From Streptosporangiaceae bacterium NEAU-GS5 (GTDB lineage Bacteria > Actinomycetota > Actinomycetes > Streptosporangiales > Streptosporangiaceae), in contig JAGFNW010000040.1 in assembly GCA_017592665.1 (NCBI GenBank), positions 1 to 64,000 on the forward strand: a stretch of DNA of 64,000 bases. The letters run 5' to 3'. The position numbers and the translations under genes were made by a program. Below are positions 9,277-17,970 of this stretch, piece by piece; positions within the stretch are counted from its first letter, which is position 1; every line of letters begins with the position of its first letter. A model generated the notes under the pieces. That model searched no databases and was not told the DNA's origin. It saw only the letters and a list, made by a program, of their open reading frames with translations.

Positions 9277-10893
9277 GTGCAGGTCATCGGCTTCCTGGGA
9301 GTGATCCTGCTGGTCGGCGGCGGGGTGCACTTCTATCTGTGGCGGCGGCTGGTCCGTCCGACCACGCGTCCTGGGCGGGTCCGCCAGGCGCTGACCTGGG
9401 CATTGGTCGCGCTTGCCGTGCTGATGGCCGTGGGCGTGATGGGCGGCCGGGTCTTCGGCATGGCCGCGGAGCGCGTTCTGGCCTGGCCTGCCTATCTATG
9501 GCTCGCCGTGATGTTCTACTTGCTGGTCTTCCTGGTGGTGCTGGAGATTCCTCGAGCGGTGGCCCTGCTCGTCGCCCGGCGCCGCTCCCGCGCTGGGGCT
9601 GGGGCTGGGGCTCAGTCCCAGCCCGTGAAGTCCGATGCCGTCGCGCCCGATGCCGTCGCGCCCGAGGTCGTGGCGTCTACGGCCGTTGCGTCTACGGCCG
9701 TTGCGTCCCAGGGCGTCGCGTCCCAGGGCGGTGGGTCGCAGGGCATGGGGTCGAAGGGCGTGGGGTCGAAGGGCGCGGCATCGCTTGAGGCTGCGGCTTC
9801 CGTAAAGGCGTCGGTCGAGGGCGCGAGGTCATCTCAGCGGCCTTCATCTCAGCGGCCGCCATCTCAGGAGACGTCATCCCAGCGGCCGTCAGCCGAGGGG
9901 GCGCCGTCCCACGGGCCGTCATCCGAGGGGGAGCTCTCCCATGGGCCGTCATGGGAGGGGGCGCTCTCCCATGGGCCGTCATGGGAGGGGGCGCCGTCCC
10001 AAGGCCTGTCGTCGCAGGGGCCTTCGCTTCACGGCACGTCAGCGGAGGCCGACTCGTCGCCGTCGATCGATCGGCGGTTGTTCATATCGCGTACGGTTGC
10101 CGCCGTCGCGGGTGTCGGGGCGCTGGCGACGGTCGGCTATGGCGTCCGGACGGCGCTGGGGGATCCGGTGATCGAGCCGGTGGCGATCCACCTCGCCAAG
10201 CTGGATCCGCGTATGAGCGGGCTCAAAATCGCCGTCGTCTCCGACATCCATCTCGGCCCGCTGAATGGACTCGCTCACACCGAGCGGATCGTGCGCATGA
10301 TCAACGGGCTCCGCCCGGATCTGGTCGCGATCGTGGGCGACCTGGTCGACGGCACGGTCGCTGAGCTGGGGCCGCTGGCCCGGCCGCTGGGCGACCTACA
10401 GGCCCCTTCCTACTTCGTCACCGGCAACCATGAGTACTACACGGCCAACGGGCCGCTGGAGTGGGAGCAGGAGCTGAACGGCCTCGGCGTCCGCTCCCTC
10501 CGCAATGAGCGTGTCGAGATCAGTCGCGGCGGTGCCGTGCTGGATCTCGCCGGGGTCAACGACATCTCTGGCGGGGCGTCCGGTGACGGCCCCGACCTCG
10601 GCCGCGCATTGGGCGGCCGTGATCAGTCGCGTCCGGTCGTCTTGCTGGCGCACCAGCCGGTTTACGTCAAGGAGGCCGCCGCCCACGGCGTCGACCTCCA
10701 GCTATCGGGGCATACGCACGGTGGGCAGATGGCGCCCTTCAATCTGGTGGTCAAGTTGCAGCAGCCTGTCGTCGCCGGTCTTGCGACGATCGACGGCACT
10801 CAGGTCTATGTCACGCGTGGCGCGGGCTTTTGGGGCCCGCCCGTGCGCGTTGGGGCTCCGCCCGAAATCACCCTTATGGAGCTGCTCGCCTAG
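9277..10893 (+). CDS. Membrane-anchored metallophosphoesterase (YkuE-like)
   Basis: Calcineurin-like phosphoesterase with all metal motifs: VVSDIHLGPL, GDLVDG, GNHEYY and SGHTHGGQ, in residues about 310-538. The N-terminal 100 residues hold three predicted membrane helices. A roughly 150-residue low-complexity linker rich in Ser, Gly, Gln and Pro (repeats such as SHGPSWEGA and SSQRPSSQ) follows. Next comes an RRLFISR segment and a hydrophobic stretch near residues 265-290 that looks like a signal-anchor. The catalytic domain is probably outside the membrane. GTG 9277 or TTG 9274 may start the protein after AAGGGG. The substrate is unknown; lipid or nucleotide phosphodiesters are typical of relatives. 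Confidence 0.85.
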   Translation: MQVIGFLGVILLVGGGVHFYLWRRLVRPTTRPGRVRQALTWALVALAVLMAVGVMGGRVFGMAAERVLAWPAYLWLAVMFYLLVFLVVLEIPRAVALLVARRRSRAGAGAGAQSQPVKSDAVAPDAVAPEVVASTAVASTAVASQGVASQGGGSQGMGSKGVGSKGAASLEAAASVKASVEGARSSQRPSSQRPPSQETSSQRPSAEGAPSHGPSSEGELSHGPSWEGALSHGPSWEGAPSQGLSSQGPSLHGTSAEADSSPSIDRRLFISRTVAAVAGVGALATVGYGVRTALGDPVIEPVAIHLAKLDPRMSGLKIAVVSDIHLGPLNGLAHTERIVRMINGLRPDLVAIVGDLVDGTVAELGPLARPLGDLQAPSYFVTGNHEYYTANGPLEWEQELNGLGVRSLRNERVEISRGGAVLDLAGVNDISGGASGDGPDLGRALGGRDQSRPVVLLAHQPVYVKEAAAHGVDLQLSGHTHGGQMAPFNLVVKLQQPVVAGLATIDGTQVYVTRGAGFWGPPVRVGAPPEITLMELLA

Positions 10894-11089
10894 CTTCGTC
10901 AGACACCCGGGATGTTCATGCACGAGCGCGTGACCTGGGAGCGCGATGGGACGAACGTGAGGATGTCTATCGGGGCGACCTACCTGCGGGACAGAGCTGG
11001 ACGTATTACCCTCAGGCGACGAGCACGCGGGCAATTCCGGCTGGCTCGCACCCTCATCAGCCCACTGACCACCTGGATACGCTGAAACC

Positions 11090-13153
11090 ATGAGCATCCC
11101 TGGCCGGGCCGCCGCGCGACGCAAGCCGCCGCACGTGCTGTCGTACACGTCGTTCCGCAGGTTGTGGACGGCCATGTCGGTGTGCAGCCTCGGCGACTGG
11201 CTCAATATCGTCGCACTGACCGCCCTGGCCGGAAATCTGACCGCGGGTTCCGGCTACCAGACCCAGAGTCTGGCCATCGGCGGTGTCTTCGTGGCGAAGA
11301 TGCTGCCGGCGATCCTGCTGGGGCCGCTGGCCGGGGCGGTGGCCGACCGGTTCGACCGGCGGATCACCATGGTCATCGCCGACATCACCCGCTTCGCCGT
11401 GGTGCTGTCGATCCCGCTGTTCGGGTCGCACAGCTATCAGTGGGTGGTGATCGCGACCCTGCTCGTGGAGTGCGTCAATCTCTTCTGGGTCCCGGCCAAG
11501 GACGCCACCGTCCCCAATCTCGTACCGAAGGATCGGCTGGAAGAGGCCAACCAGCTCAACCTCCTCGTGACGTACGGCACGGCTCCGATCGCGGCGCTGC
11601 TGTTCGCGCTGCTGTCGGTGACGGCCGACATGCTGCATCGGGCGTTCTCCGGCTTCTCGGGTGAGAACATCCACCTGGCACTGATCATCAACGCTCTCGC
11701 CTACCTCGTTTCCGCTCTGCTGATCTTCACGCTCCGCGACATCCCCAAGACCCATACGCCGATCGTGAAGCCGGCCGTGCTGCGGCAGATCGTGGACGGC
11801 TGGCGGTTCGTCGGCGGCAGCCGCATCGTGCGGGGCCTGGTCATCGGCATGCTGGGGGCGTTCGCGGCGGGTGGTGCGGTGGTCGGCGTGGCCAAGGCGT
11901 ACGTGGGAGCTCTCGCGGGGGGCGACGCCGCCTACGGCACGCTGTTCGGGGCCGTGTTCGTAGGCATGGCGATCGGCATGTTCTTCGGGCCGCGGGTGCT
12001 ACGCGAGTTGTCGCGGCGCCGCCTGTTCGGGTTGTCGATCGTGTTCGCGGGCGTCGCGTTGGCCGCGATCTCGCTCATCCACAACCTGGTGATCGTCGTG
12101 CTGCTCACGGTCGTGCTCGGCGCGTGCGCGGGCATCGCCTGGATCATCGGCTACACGATGATCGGCCTGGAGGTCGAAGATCGGCTGCGCGGCCGCACGT
12201 TCTCCTTCCTCCAGTCGCTGGCCCGGGTCGTCCTGCTGCTGGATGTGGCGCTGGCCTCGACGCTCGCCGGGCTGTTCGGCTCGCACGACCTGCCGCTCGG
12301 CGCGGGCATGGTCTACCGGTTCGACGGTTCCAACCTGGTCCTGGTGATCGGTGCGGTCCTCGCGATCATCGTGGGCGTGGTGGCGCTTCGGCTCATGGAC
12401 GACCGGCGCGGCATCCCCATGTCGGCCGATCTGCTGGCGGCGCTGCGCGGTGAGCGTTATGTGCCCGCGGGCACTGAGCCGCCCCGAGGCCTGTTCATCG
12501 CGTTCGAGGGCGGCGAGGGCTCGGGCAAGACCACTCAGTCGCGGCTGCTCGCGATCTCCCTGCGCGATCAGGGGTTCGACGTGGTCCAGACGCGTGAGCC
12601 GGGTTCCACCAAGATCGGCATGCGGCTGCGCGCCATTCTGCTCGATTCTGTGCACCAAGGGCTTTCCGCTCGCGCCGAGACCCTTCTATACGCGGCCGAC
12701 CGGGCCGAGCATGTCGAGAAGGTCATCCGGCCGGCGCTCTACCGGGGCTCCGTCGTCATCACCGATCGCTACGTCGACTCCTCCCTGGCCTATCAGGGGG
12801 CGGGGCGGGCGCTTGCCGCCGAGGACGTGGCCCGGGTCAACGCGTGGGCCACAGGCGACCTGACGCCCGATCTGACCGTTCTGATCGACGTGCCGCCGTC
12901 GATCGGCCTGACGCGGCTGGGCGGCGCCGCCGACCGCATCGAGTCCGAGCCCGATGATTTCCACGAGCGCGTCCGCCGCGAGTTCCGGTCGCTCGCCGCC
13001 GCTGAGCCCGAGCGTTATCTGGTCGTAGACGGCACGCTTCCGCAGGGCGAGGTCGCCCGCATGGTCCAGGATCGCGTACGGGAAATCCTGCCGGATCCCG
13101 TCCCCCGCGACGCCGAGGCCAACACCGGCACAATGCCCGCCATCCGCGACTGA
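11090..13153 (+). CDS. tmk: MFS transporter-thymidylate kinase fusion
   Basis: One 687-aa chain joins two functions. Residues about 15-445 form a major facilitator transporter with many hydrophobic helices and the loop ADRFDRR after helix 2. Residues about 463-687 are dTMP kinase, which phosphorylates dTMP to dTDP: P-loop FEGGEGSGKTTQ, TREPGST and the DRYVDSSLAYQG motif. Such fusions are known in actinobacteria. The transported substrate is unknown. A TACGCT -10 box at 11078-11083 lies 6 nt before the ATG, suggesting a leaderless mRNA. The gene lies between topA and holB as in related genomes. Confidence 0.93.
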   Translation: MSIPGRAAARRKPPHVLSYTSFRRLWTAMSVCSLGDWLNIVALTALAGNLTAGSGYQTQSLAIGGVFVAKMLPAILLGPLAGAVADRFDRRITMVIADITRFAVVLSIPLFGSHSYQWVVIATLLVECVNLFWVPAKDATVPNLVPKDRLEEANQLNLLVTYGTAPIAALLFALLSVTADMLHRAFSGFSGENIHLALIINALAYLVSALLIFTLRDIPKTHTPIVKPAVLRQIVDGWRFVGGSRIVRGLVIGMLGAFAAGGAVVGVAKAYVGALAGGDAAYGTLFGAVFVGMAIGMFFGPRVLRELSRRRLFGLSIVFAGVALAAISLIHNLVIVVLLTVVLGACAGIAWIIGYTMIGLEVEDRLRGRTFSFLQSLARVVLLLDVALASTLAGLFGSHDLPLGAGMVYRFDGSNLVLVIGAVLAIIVGVVALRLMDDRRGIPMSADLLAALRGERYVPAGTEPPRGLFIAFEGGEGSGKTTQSRLLAISLRDQGFDVVQTREPGSTKIGMRLRAILLDSVHQGLSARAETLLYAADRAEHVEKVIRPALYRGSVVITDRYVDSSLAYQGAGRALAAEDVARVNAWATGDLTPDLTVLIDVPPSIGLTRLGGAADRIESEPDDFHERVRREFRSLAAAEPERYLVVDGTLPQGEVARMVQDRVREILPDPVPRDAEANTGTMPAIRD

Positions 13154-13286
13154 GCCGTCCGCGGGCAAGAGTTCTCTGCGAGCGAGGGTTCTCGGCGGTC
13201 GGGCGGCTGTCTGCGATTGGGCTGTCCGCGGCCAAGTGCTGTGCGCGACTGAGTCGTCCGCGGGCAAGAGTTCTCTGCGAGCAAGA
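13149..13286. repeat. Pair of direct repeats between tmk and holB
   Basis: A block of about 38 bp containing GTCCGCGGGCAAGAGTTCTC occurs at about 13149-13187 and again at 13247-13286, 98 bp apart. A partial third GGGCAAGAGTTCTCTGCGG follows at about 13290. The first copy includes the tmk stop codon. Nothing coding is seen in 13154-13376. Confidence 0.7.
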
Positions 13287-13376
13287 GTTCGGGCAAGAGT
13301 TCTCTGCGGTCAAGGCGCTGTCTGCGGCTACGGCGGATCGGGGCAGGTTGTCCTAGGGCGGCATTAGGCTGACCGG

Positions 13377-14540
13377 GTGGGCGTCTTCGACGATCTTGTA
13401 GGCCAGGAGCAGGCGGCGGCTGTGCTGAAGCAGGCGGCCTCGGCGGCGGCCGAGGTGATCGCCGGTGGCCGGGGCGCCGGGATGACCCACGCGTGGCTGT
13501 TCACTGGGCCGCCCGGCTCGGGCCGGTCGAATGCGGCGAAGGCCTTCGCGGCCTCGCTGCTCTGCCCCGACCAGGGGTGCGGTCACTGCGGCTCGTGCCA
13601 TCAGGTCGATGTGGGCTCCCATGCCGATCTGACATGGATTCGCCCCGAAGGTCTCTCGTACAGCGCCAAGCAGACCCGGGAGCTGGTCTTGAAGGCGGCC
13701 GGGGCCCCGACGCAGGGGCGCTGGCGGATCGTGCTGTTCGAGGACGCCGACCGCGCCACGGAAGCCGCGGCGAACGCCCTGCTCAAAGCCGTCGAAGAGC
13801 CTCCACCCCGCACGGTCTGGCTGCTCTGTGCGCCGGCACCGGACGACATGATCATCACGATCCGCTCCCGGTGCCGGGTGATCACGCTGGTCACGCCACC
13901 CACGGAGGCCGTGGCGAACGTGCTCGTCACACGCGACGGCGTCGACCCCGAGCTGGCGCACTTCGCCGCCCGGGCCTCGATGGGGCACATCGGGCGCGCC
14001 AAGCGGCTCGCCCTCGATCAGGAGTCGCGGCAGCGACGGGCCGAGGTGTTGGCCATTCCGCGTTCGCTGAGCAGCGTGGGTGACTGCATCACGGCGGCGG
14101 AGCGGCTGGTGAAGACGTCCTCCGACGACGCCGACGCGGCGACCACCGCGCTCAACGAGGTGGAGTCGGCCGATCTGCGCCGCATGTACGGCGAGGGCTC
14201 CACCGGTAAAGGCCTCAACAAGGGCCTGGTCAGAGGGGGCGCCGGAGCCCTCAAGGAGCTGGAGACCATGCAGCGGTCGCGGGCCACGCGGATCAAGCGC
14301 GACTCGCTCGACCTGGCGCTGCTCGACCTGGTCTCCTACTACCGGGACGTGCTGGCCGTACAGTTCGGCGCGGCGGTCGAGCTGGCCAGCGAGCGGGCCG
14401 ATGTGGAGGCGGTGGCGCGGGCGTCGACCCCCGAGGTCACATTGCGGCGGATCGACGCCATCATGAAATGCCGGGAAAGGCTCGCAGCCAACGTGAATCC
14501 GCAGATTGCCATTGAAGCCATGACAATCTCGCTCAGGTAG
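13377..14540 (+). CDS. holB: DNA polymerase III subunit delta'
   Basis: This is the clamp-loader delta' subunit, 387 aa. The N-terminal AAA-like fold has a P-loop remnant GPPGSGRS in which Arg replaces the usual Lys, in keeping with the delta' subunit not hydrolysing ATP. A zinc module with four Cys follows (CPDQGCGHCGSC). VEEPPPRTVWLL matches the sensor-1 region, and IRSRCRVI is the SRC motif. The start is GTG, with TAGGCT at 13365-13370 six nt upstream, so translation is probably leaderless. Position after tmk is conserved. Confidence 0.93.
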   Translation: MGVFDDLVGQEQAAAVLKQAASAAAEVIAGGRGAGMTHAWLFTGPPGSGRSNAAKAFAASLLCPDQGCGHCGSCHQVDVGSHADLTWIRPEGLSYSAKQTRELVLKAAGAPTQGRWRIVLFEDADRATEAAANALLKAVEEPPPRTVWLLCAPAPDDMIITIRSRCRVITLVTPPTEAVANVLVTRDGVDPELAHFAARASMGHIGRAKRLALDQESRQRRAEVLAIPRSLSSVGDCITAAERLVKTSSDDADAATTALNEVESADLRRMYGEGSTGKGLNKGLVRGGAGALKELETMQRSRATRIKRDSLDLALLDLVSYYRDVLAVQFGAAVELASERADVEAVARASTPEVTLRRIDAIMKCRERLAANVNPQIAIEAMTISLR

Positions 14541-14573
14541 GCAACCCTCGGGTGGTTTCCGCGTCTCTGGAGC

Positions 14574-15086
14574 ATGCAGGCGGAAATCGTGGATCTGGGC
14601 GCGGCACGTGACGAGACAGTCTCAGGGCTGTACGCCGAGCACGCCCTGGGCCTGACCAGGCTCGCTGTGATCATGGTCGGCGACCGGGAATCCGCCGAGG
14701 ACGTCGTCCACGAGGCGTTCCTCGGCCTCCATCGACGCTTCGGCGCCCTCAAGGATCGGGGCAAAGCCCTCGTTTACCTGCGCAGCTCTGTGATCAACAA
14801 TGCCCGTACCGTGCTGCGGCGACGCCGGCTGCCGCTGTTCCGCGCGTACGAGCCGCCCGTCTGGTCGGCCGAATCGGCCGCCATGCTCGGCGTCGAGCGG
14901 CGTGAGGTCATGGAGGCGCTGCACCGGCTGCCGCAGCGGCAGCGCGAAGCCCTCGTGCTCAGGTACTACGCGGAGCTTTCCGAGGAGGAGACCGCCCAGG
15001 TCATGGGCATCAGCCGAGGCACCGTCAAGTCCACCACCTCCCGAGCCTTGGACGCGCTCGGCCGTCTCCTTGAGGAAACACGATGA
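14574..15086 (+). CDS. ECF-type RNA polymerase sigma factor (SigE-like)
   Basis: This 170-aa sigma factor has region 2 (YAEHALGLTRLAVIMVGD, then AEDVVHEAF) and region 4 (LPQRQREALVLRYYAELSEEETAQVMGISRGTVKS), with both helix-turn-helix elements intact. Its stop codon overlaps the ATG of the downstream membrane protein (ATGA), so the two are translationally coupled. The partner probably modulates it, as anti-sigma factors do, but has no classical anti-sigma motif. It is clearly paralogous to the sigma factor at 16878-17393. Confidence 0.92.
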   Translation: MQAEIVDLGAARDETVSGLYAEHALGLTRLAVIMVGDRESAEDVVHEAFLGLHRRFGALKDRGKALVYLRSSVINNARTVLRRRRLPLFRAYEPPVWSAESAAMLGVERREVMEALHRLPQRQREALVLRYYAELSEEETAQVMGISRGTVKSTTSRALDALGRLLEETR

Positions 15087-16765
15087 CCATTGACCGACTG
15101 CGGGACGCCGCCCGTGCGGTGGGCGAGACGATTACCGACGTGCCGCCGCTCGAACTCGGCACGCGTACCAAAAGAGTCTGGCTTGTGCCGATCGCGGCGG
15201 CGGCGTCGGTCGCCGTGGCCGTCGCGGCCGGCACGATGATCGCCAAGGGTGGAAACGGCATCAGCCAGGTCGCGGCCTCCACGGCCGGGCCGGTCGCGCC
15301 GCCCAAGTTCTTCGCGAGCGTGGATCGGACCGGCATCATCGTGCAGGCCGTCAGCGGCGCGGCGACGACGGCGACCGTGCCACAGCCGAACGCACAGGAA
15401 CGTTTCACCTTCATTCAGGCCGCTCAGGACAATCGACTCTTCTATGCGGCATCTGACACCGATGACTGCCACCCACGCTTCTACCAGTTCACGCTTGACG
15501 AGAACGGCCAGGTGACCGGCTTCGGCGTGCTCCCGTTCGCCCCGGCGGAAGGCTTCCGGCCGCTGTCAATGGCGGTGAGCGGAGACGGCAGGAAGCTCGC
15601 GTACGGGGCGGTGCCCTGCAAGCCTGAAGAGAAGACGCCCCCGAATCTGGTCGTAACCGACACAGGCACGGGAGAGAGCCGAAGTTGGACGTCCGACGAC
15701 CACGGCGTGCCCGTTGATCTGACGCTCACCGCCGACGGTAGCCGGGCGGCCTTCCGGCTGGCTCCGCTGCTGTGGAAGGTGATAGCAGCGGCGTCGCCGG
15801 CGCCCATGCCCGCCGAGGTGCCGTCTCCGATCGTCAGCAAGACCGTCACCCTCGAGCCTGATCCGGCGGCGAAGGCGACGATCGATAAGCTCGAAGAGCA
15901 GAAGAAGCGGGCGGCGGCCTCCGAAGGGCCCGGGGTCAAGGACGTGCCGCCGGTGGACATCGCCACCGGGGGATGCGCCCACGCGGGTGTGGCGATCTCG
16001 GGGGAGAAGCCCGGTGTGGTCTTCTCCAAGGAGAAGCCGAACGCCCCCGTGCCGGTGCCCTCGGACATTCCGCCTGGCCAGCCGTCCGACCTGCCGTCGC
16101 CGCTGCCGTCGGACCTGCCCGCCACGGTGCCGTCGGACCTGCCCTCCGACCTGCCTGCCGCGGTGCCGTCGGACGTGCTTCCCCCGCTGCCGTCCGGCGA
16201 GGCGAGCGCGTACGCGTCGGCAGAACCCTCGGCCGCGCCGTCCGGCGCCGGTGAGGCGTACACGTCGTCGGTGACCATCGCCGGGGTCGGTCCGTTCTGG
16301 AAGGGCTGTGCGGACGTGTCCGACGTGCGGATTCTCGACACGAACGCGGCCGGCGGCGCACTCGGCCAGGCCGCCAAGGTCACGCTGCCCACCTCGTACG
16401 ACGGCGTGTCCGGCGGCGTCGCGAGCGTCCGGCTCAGCCCTGACGGCACCCGCCTGATCGGGTCGCTCGGCACGTTCGGCGTGCGCGTGGTCGACGACAA
16501 GGTGACCTACGACGGATCGTCCGCTCTCGTGGCGTTCGACGCGACGGACGGCAAGCCGATCGAGACGCTCTACAAGGACGACAGCAAAGGCGGCCTGATG
16601 CTGATCGACCTGGACGGAAGCGGACAGAGCGCCCTGGTTTCCCGTCTGAACGAGGTCGGGGTCGTGGACGCGTCCGGCTACCACACCATCACCGCCGCAC
16701 CCATCAGCGCGAACGACCAGGTCAAGAAGGCGGTCGCCCTGATCGGAGCGGAATCCAGCTGGTAA
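15083..16765 (+). CDS. Membrane protein coupled to the upstream sigma factor
   Basis: This 560-aa protein has a short N-terminal cytoplasmic part (1-34), one membrane helix (about 35-54) and a large extracytoplasmic region. The outer part has beta-propeller-like segments (for example MAVSGDGRKLAYGAV and VDLTLTADGSRAAFRLA; later SVRLSPDGTRLIGSLG), split by a Pro/Ser/Asp linker of repeated PSDLP units at about 321-371. The 4-bp overlap with the sigma gene suggests it senses envelope state and controls that sigma factor. This is inference, since no zinc-binding anti-sigma motif is visible. Confidence 0.7.
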   Translation: MTIDRLRDAARAVGETITDVPPLELGTRTKRVWLVPIAAAASVAVAVAAGTMIAKGGNGISQVAASTAGPVAPPKFFASVDRTGIIVQAVSGAATTATVPQPNAQERFTFIQAAQDNRLFYAASDTDDCHPRFYQFTLDENGQVTGFGVLPFAPAEGFRPLSMAVSGDGRKLAYGAVPCKPEEKTPPNLVVTDTGTGESRSWTSDDHGVPVDLTLTADGSRAAFRLAPLLWKVIAAASPAPMPAEVPSPIVSKTVTLEPDPAAKATIDKLEEQKKRAAASEGPGVKDVPPVDIATGGCAHAGVAISGEKPGVVFSKEKPNAPVPVPSDIPPGQPSDLPSPLPSDLPATVPSDLPSDLPAAVPSDVLPPLPSGEASAYASAEPSAAPSGAGEAYTSSVTIAGVGPFWKGCADVSDVRILDTNAAGGALGQAAKVTLPTSYDGVSGGVASVRLSPDGTRLIGSLGTFGVRVVDDKVTYDGSSALVAFDATDGKPIETLYKDDSKGGLMLIDLDGSGQSALVSRLNEVGVVDASGYHTITAAPISANDQVKKAVALIGAESSW

Positions 16766-16778
16766 ACGCCTGCCGAAA

Positions 16779-16813
16779 GGAAACGCCGGTGGCCTGGGCC
16801 CACCGGCGTTTCC
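16779..16813 (+). terminator. Strong hairpin terminator
   Basis: A perfect 14-bp stem, GGAAACGCCGGTGG with CCACCGGCGTTTCC, encloses a 7-nt loop 13 nt after the stop at 16765. It ends the first sigma module and isolates the second. Confidence 0.85.
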
Positions 16814-16828
16814 GTTCGATGCGGCACG

Positions 16829-16855
16829 CACTTTGCTGCGGCAAGCAGCAGAGTG
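16829..16855. other. Inverted repeat upstream of the second sigma gene
   Basis: CACTTTGCTGC and GCAGCAGAGTG pair over 11 bp with one G-T around a 5-nt loop, 22 nt before the GTG at 16878. It could be an operator or a leader hairpin. No Shine-Dalgarno is evident between it and the start. Confidence 0.4.
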
Positions 16856-16877
16856 AGCCGCCGCGCGTCTCTGTTAT

Positions 16878-17393
16878 GTGACAGAAATCGACGTGCTCTT
16901 ACCGGCCGACCCGGTGGATGTGGCGAAATTGTTCGCCGAACATCACCTCGGCCTCGTACGGCTCGCGCTGCTCATGGTCGGCGACCAGGCGACAGCCGAG
17001 GATGTCGTCCAGGAGGCCTTCGCGCGCACCCACGTCGGCCGCCGTCGTCTCCGTGATCCGGATCGCGCGCTCGCCTACATCCGGTCGGCCGTGCTCAACG
17101 GCTGTCGGAGCGTGCTGCGCCGGAGGTCGGTCGTGTTCCGGCGGGCCGAGCCGTACGAGCCGCCCATCTGGTCGGCCGAAAGCGCCGTGATGCTCAGCGA
17201 GGACCGCCGCGAGGTGCTGGCCGGCCTGCGGGACCTGCCGCGACGGCAGCGTGAGGCGCTCGTCCTCCGCTACTACCTGGATCTTTCCGTCGGCGAGATC
17301 GCCGACGCCATGCGCATCAGCGGTAGCTCGGTGCGTTCCACCATCTCGCGCGGCCTGGCCGCGCTCGGACGCCGACTCGGAGCAGAATCATGA
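16878..17393 (+). CDS. ECF-type RNA polymerase sigma factor (SigE-like), second copy
   Basis: This 171-aa sigma factor has region 2 (FAEHHLGLVRLALLMVGD, AEDVVQEAFART) and region 4 (LPRRQREALVLRYYLDLSVGEIADAMRISGSSVRS). It shares long stretches with the sigma factor at 14574-15086, including YEPPIWSAESAVML against YEPPVWSAESAAML, so the modules are duplicates. The start is GTG. Its stop overlaps the next ATG by 4 bp, again coupling it to a membrane protein. Confidence 0.92.
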   Translation: MTEIDVLLPADPVDVAKLFAEHHLGLVRLALLMVGDQATAEDVVQEAFARTHVGRRRLRDPDRALAYIRSAVLNGCRSVLRRRSVVFRRAEPYEPPIWSAESAVMLSEDRREVLAGLRDLPRRQREALVLRYYLDLSVGEIADAMRISGSSVRSTISRGLAALGRRLGAES

Positions 17394-17914
17394 TCGAGCA
17401 GCGCCTTCGCGACGCCCTCGGCGCCGCCGCCGACATCGACCCGGCCACTGTCCGCCCGCTCAGGGCCGCGCCTCGCCGTCACCGGATGAGGTATGTGGCG
17501 ATCCCGGCCGCGCTCGTGGCCGCTGTGGCGATTTTCGCCGCGGCACGGCTTCTGCCGGCTCAGGAGCAGCCGATGACATTCGTGGGCATGAGCGCCCCCG
17601 AGCCGGGGGAGATCCGGGTCTTCCTCTGCCGGAAGCCCGACACCCTTCCCGCATGCCGGCACACAGCGGGCGACCGGGCGCGGATCGCGGCCAAGCTGGA
17701 TACGTTTCCCCAGGTGGCGGGTTACCGGTTCATCGACCAGGCGGAGGCGTACAGGATGTTCCTTCGGTACGCGAAAGGCGAACTCAGGGATGTGGTGCGG
17801 GTCAGCGACATGCCAGAGTCGTTCCGGGTGAGGCTCAAGCTCGGCGCCGACGGCACTCCTGTCGTGCGGGCGCTCCGCGAGGTTCCCGGTGTGTTGCTCG
17901 CGGCGCTGGGATGA
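17390..17914 (+). CDS. Membrane protein with FtsX-extracellular-like domain, sigma partner
   Basis: This 174-aa protein has one helix near residues 36-53 and an outer domain of about 115 aa. That domain reads IRVFLCRKPD, then a helix ending AAKLDTFPQVAGYRFIDQ, EAYRMFLR and MPESFRVRLK. This order of an FLC strand, a 'deduce-and-compare' helix, QAEAY..F and LPASFRV-like motif matches the extracellular domain of cell-division FtsX as I recall it. There are no FtsX permease helices. Coupling to the sigma gene by an ATGA overlap suggests it regulates that factor. Confidence 0.65.
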   Translation: MIEQRLRDALGAAADIDPATVRPLRAAPRRHRMRYVAIPAALVAAVAIFAAARLLPAQEQPMTFVGMSAPEPGEIRVFLCRKPDTLPACRHTAGDRARIAAKLDTFPQVAGYRFIDQAEAYRMFLRYAKGELRDVVRVSDMPESFRVRLKLGADGTPVVRALREVPGVLLAALG

Positions 17915-17970
17915 CGGTCACGTACGCGTAAGGTGGGCATTAGCCGTACGAGATGAGGGAGGTCGGGGTC

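Noticed and set aside
6829-9330. Very long open frame antisense to topA (833 codons)
   Set aside because: It is the GC-rich shadow of topA: it lacks family motifs and has no ribosome-binding site, and the plus-strand TopA is certain.
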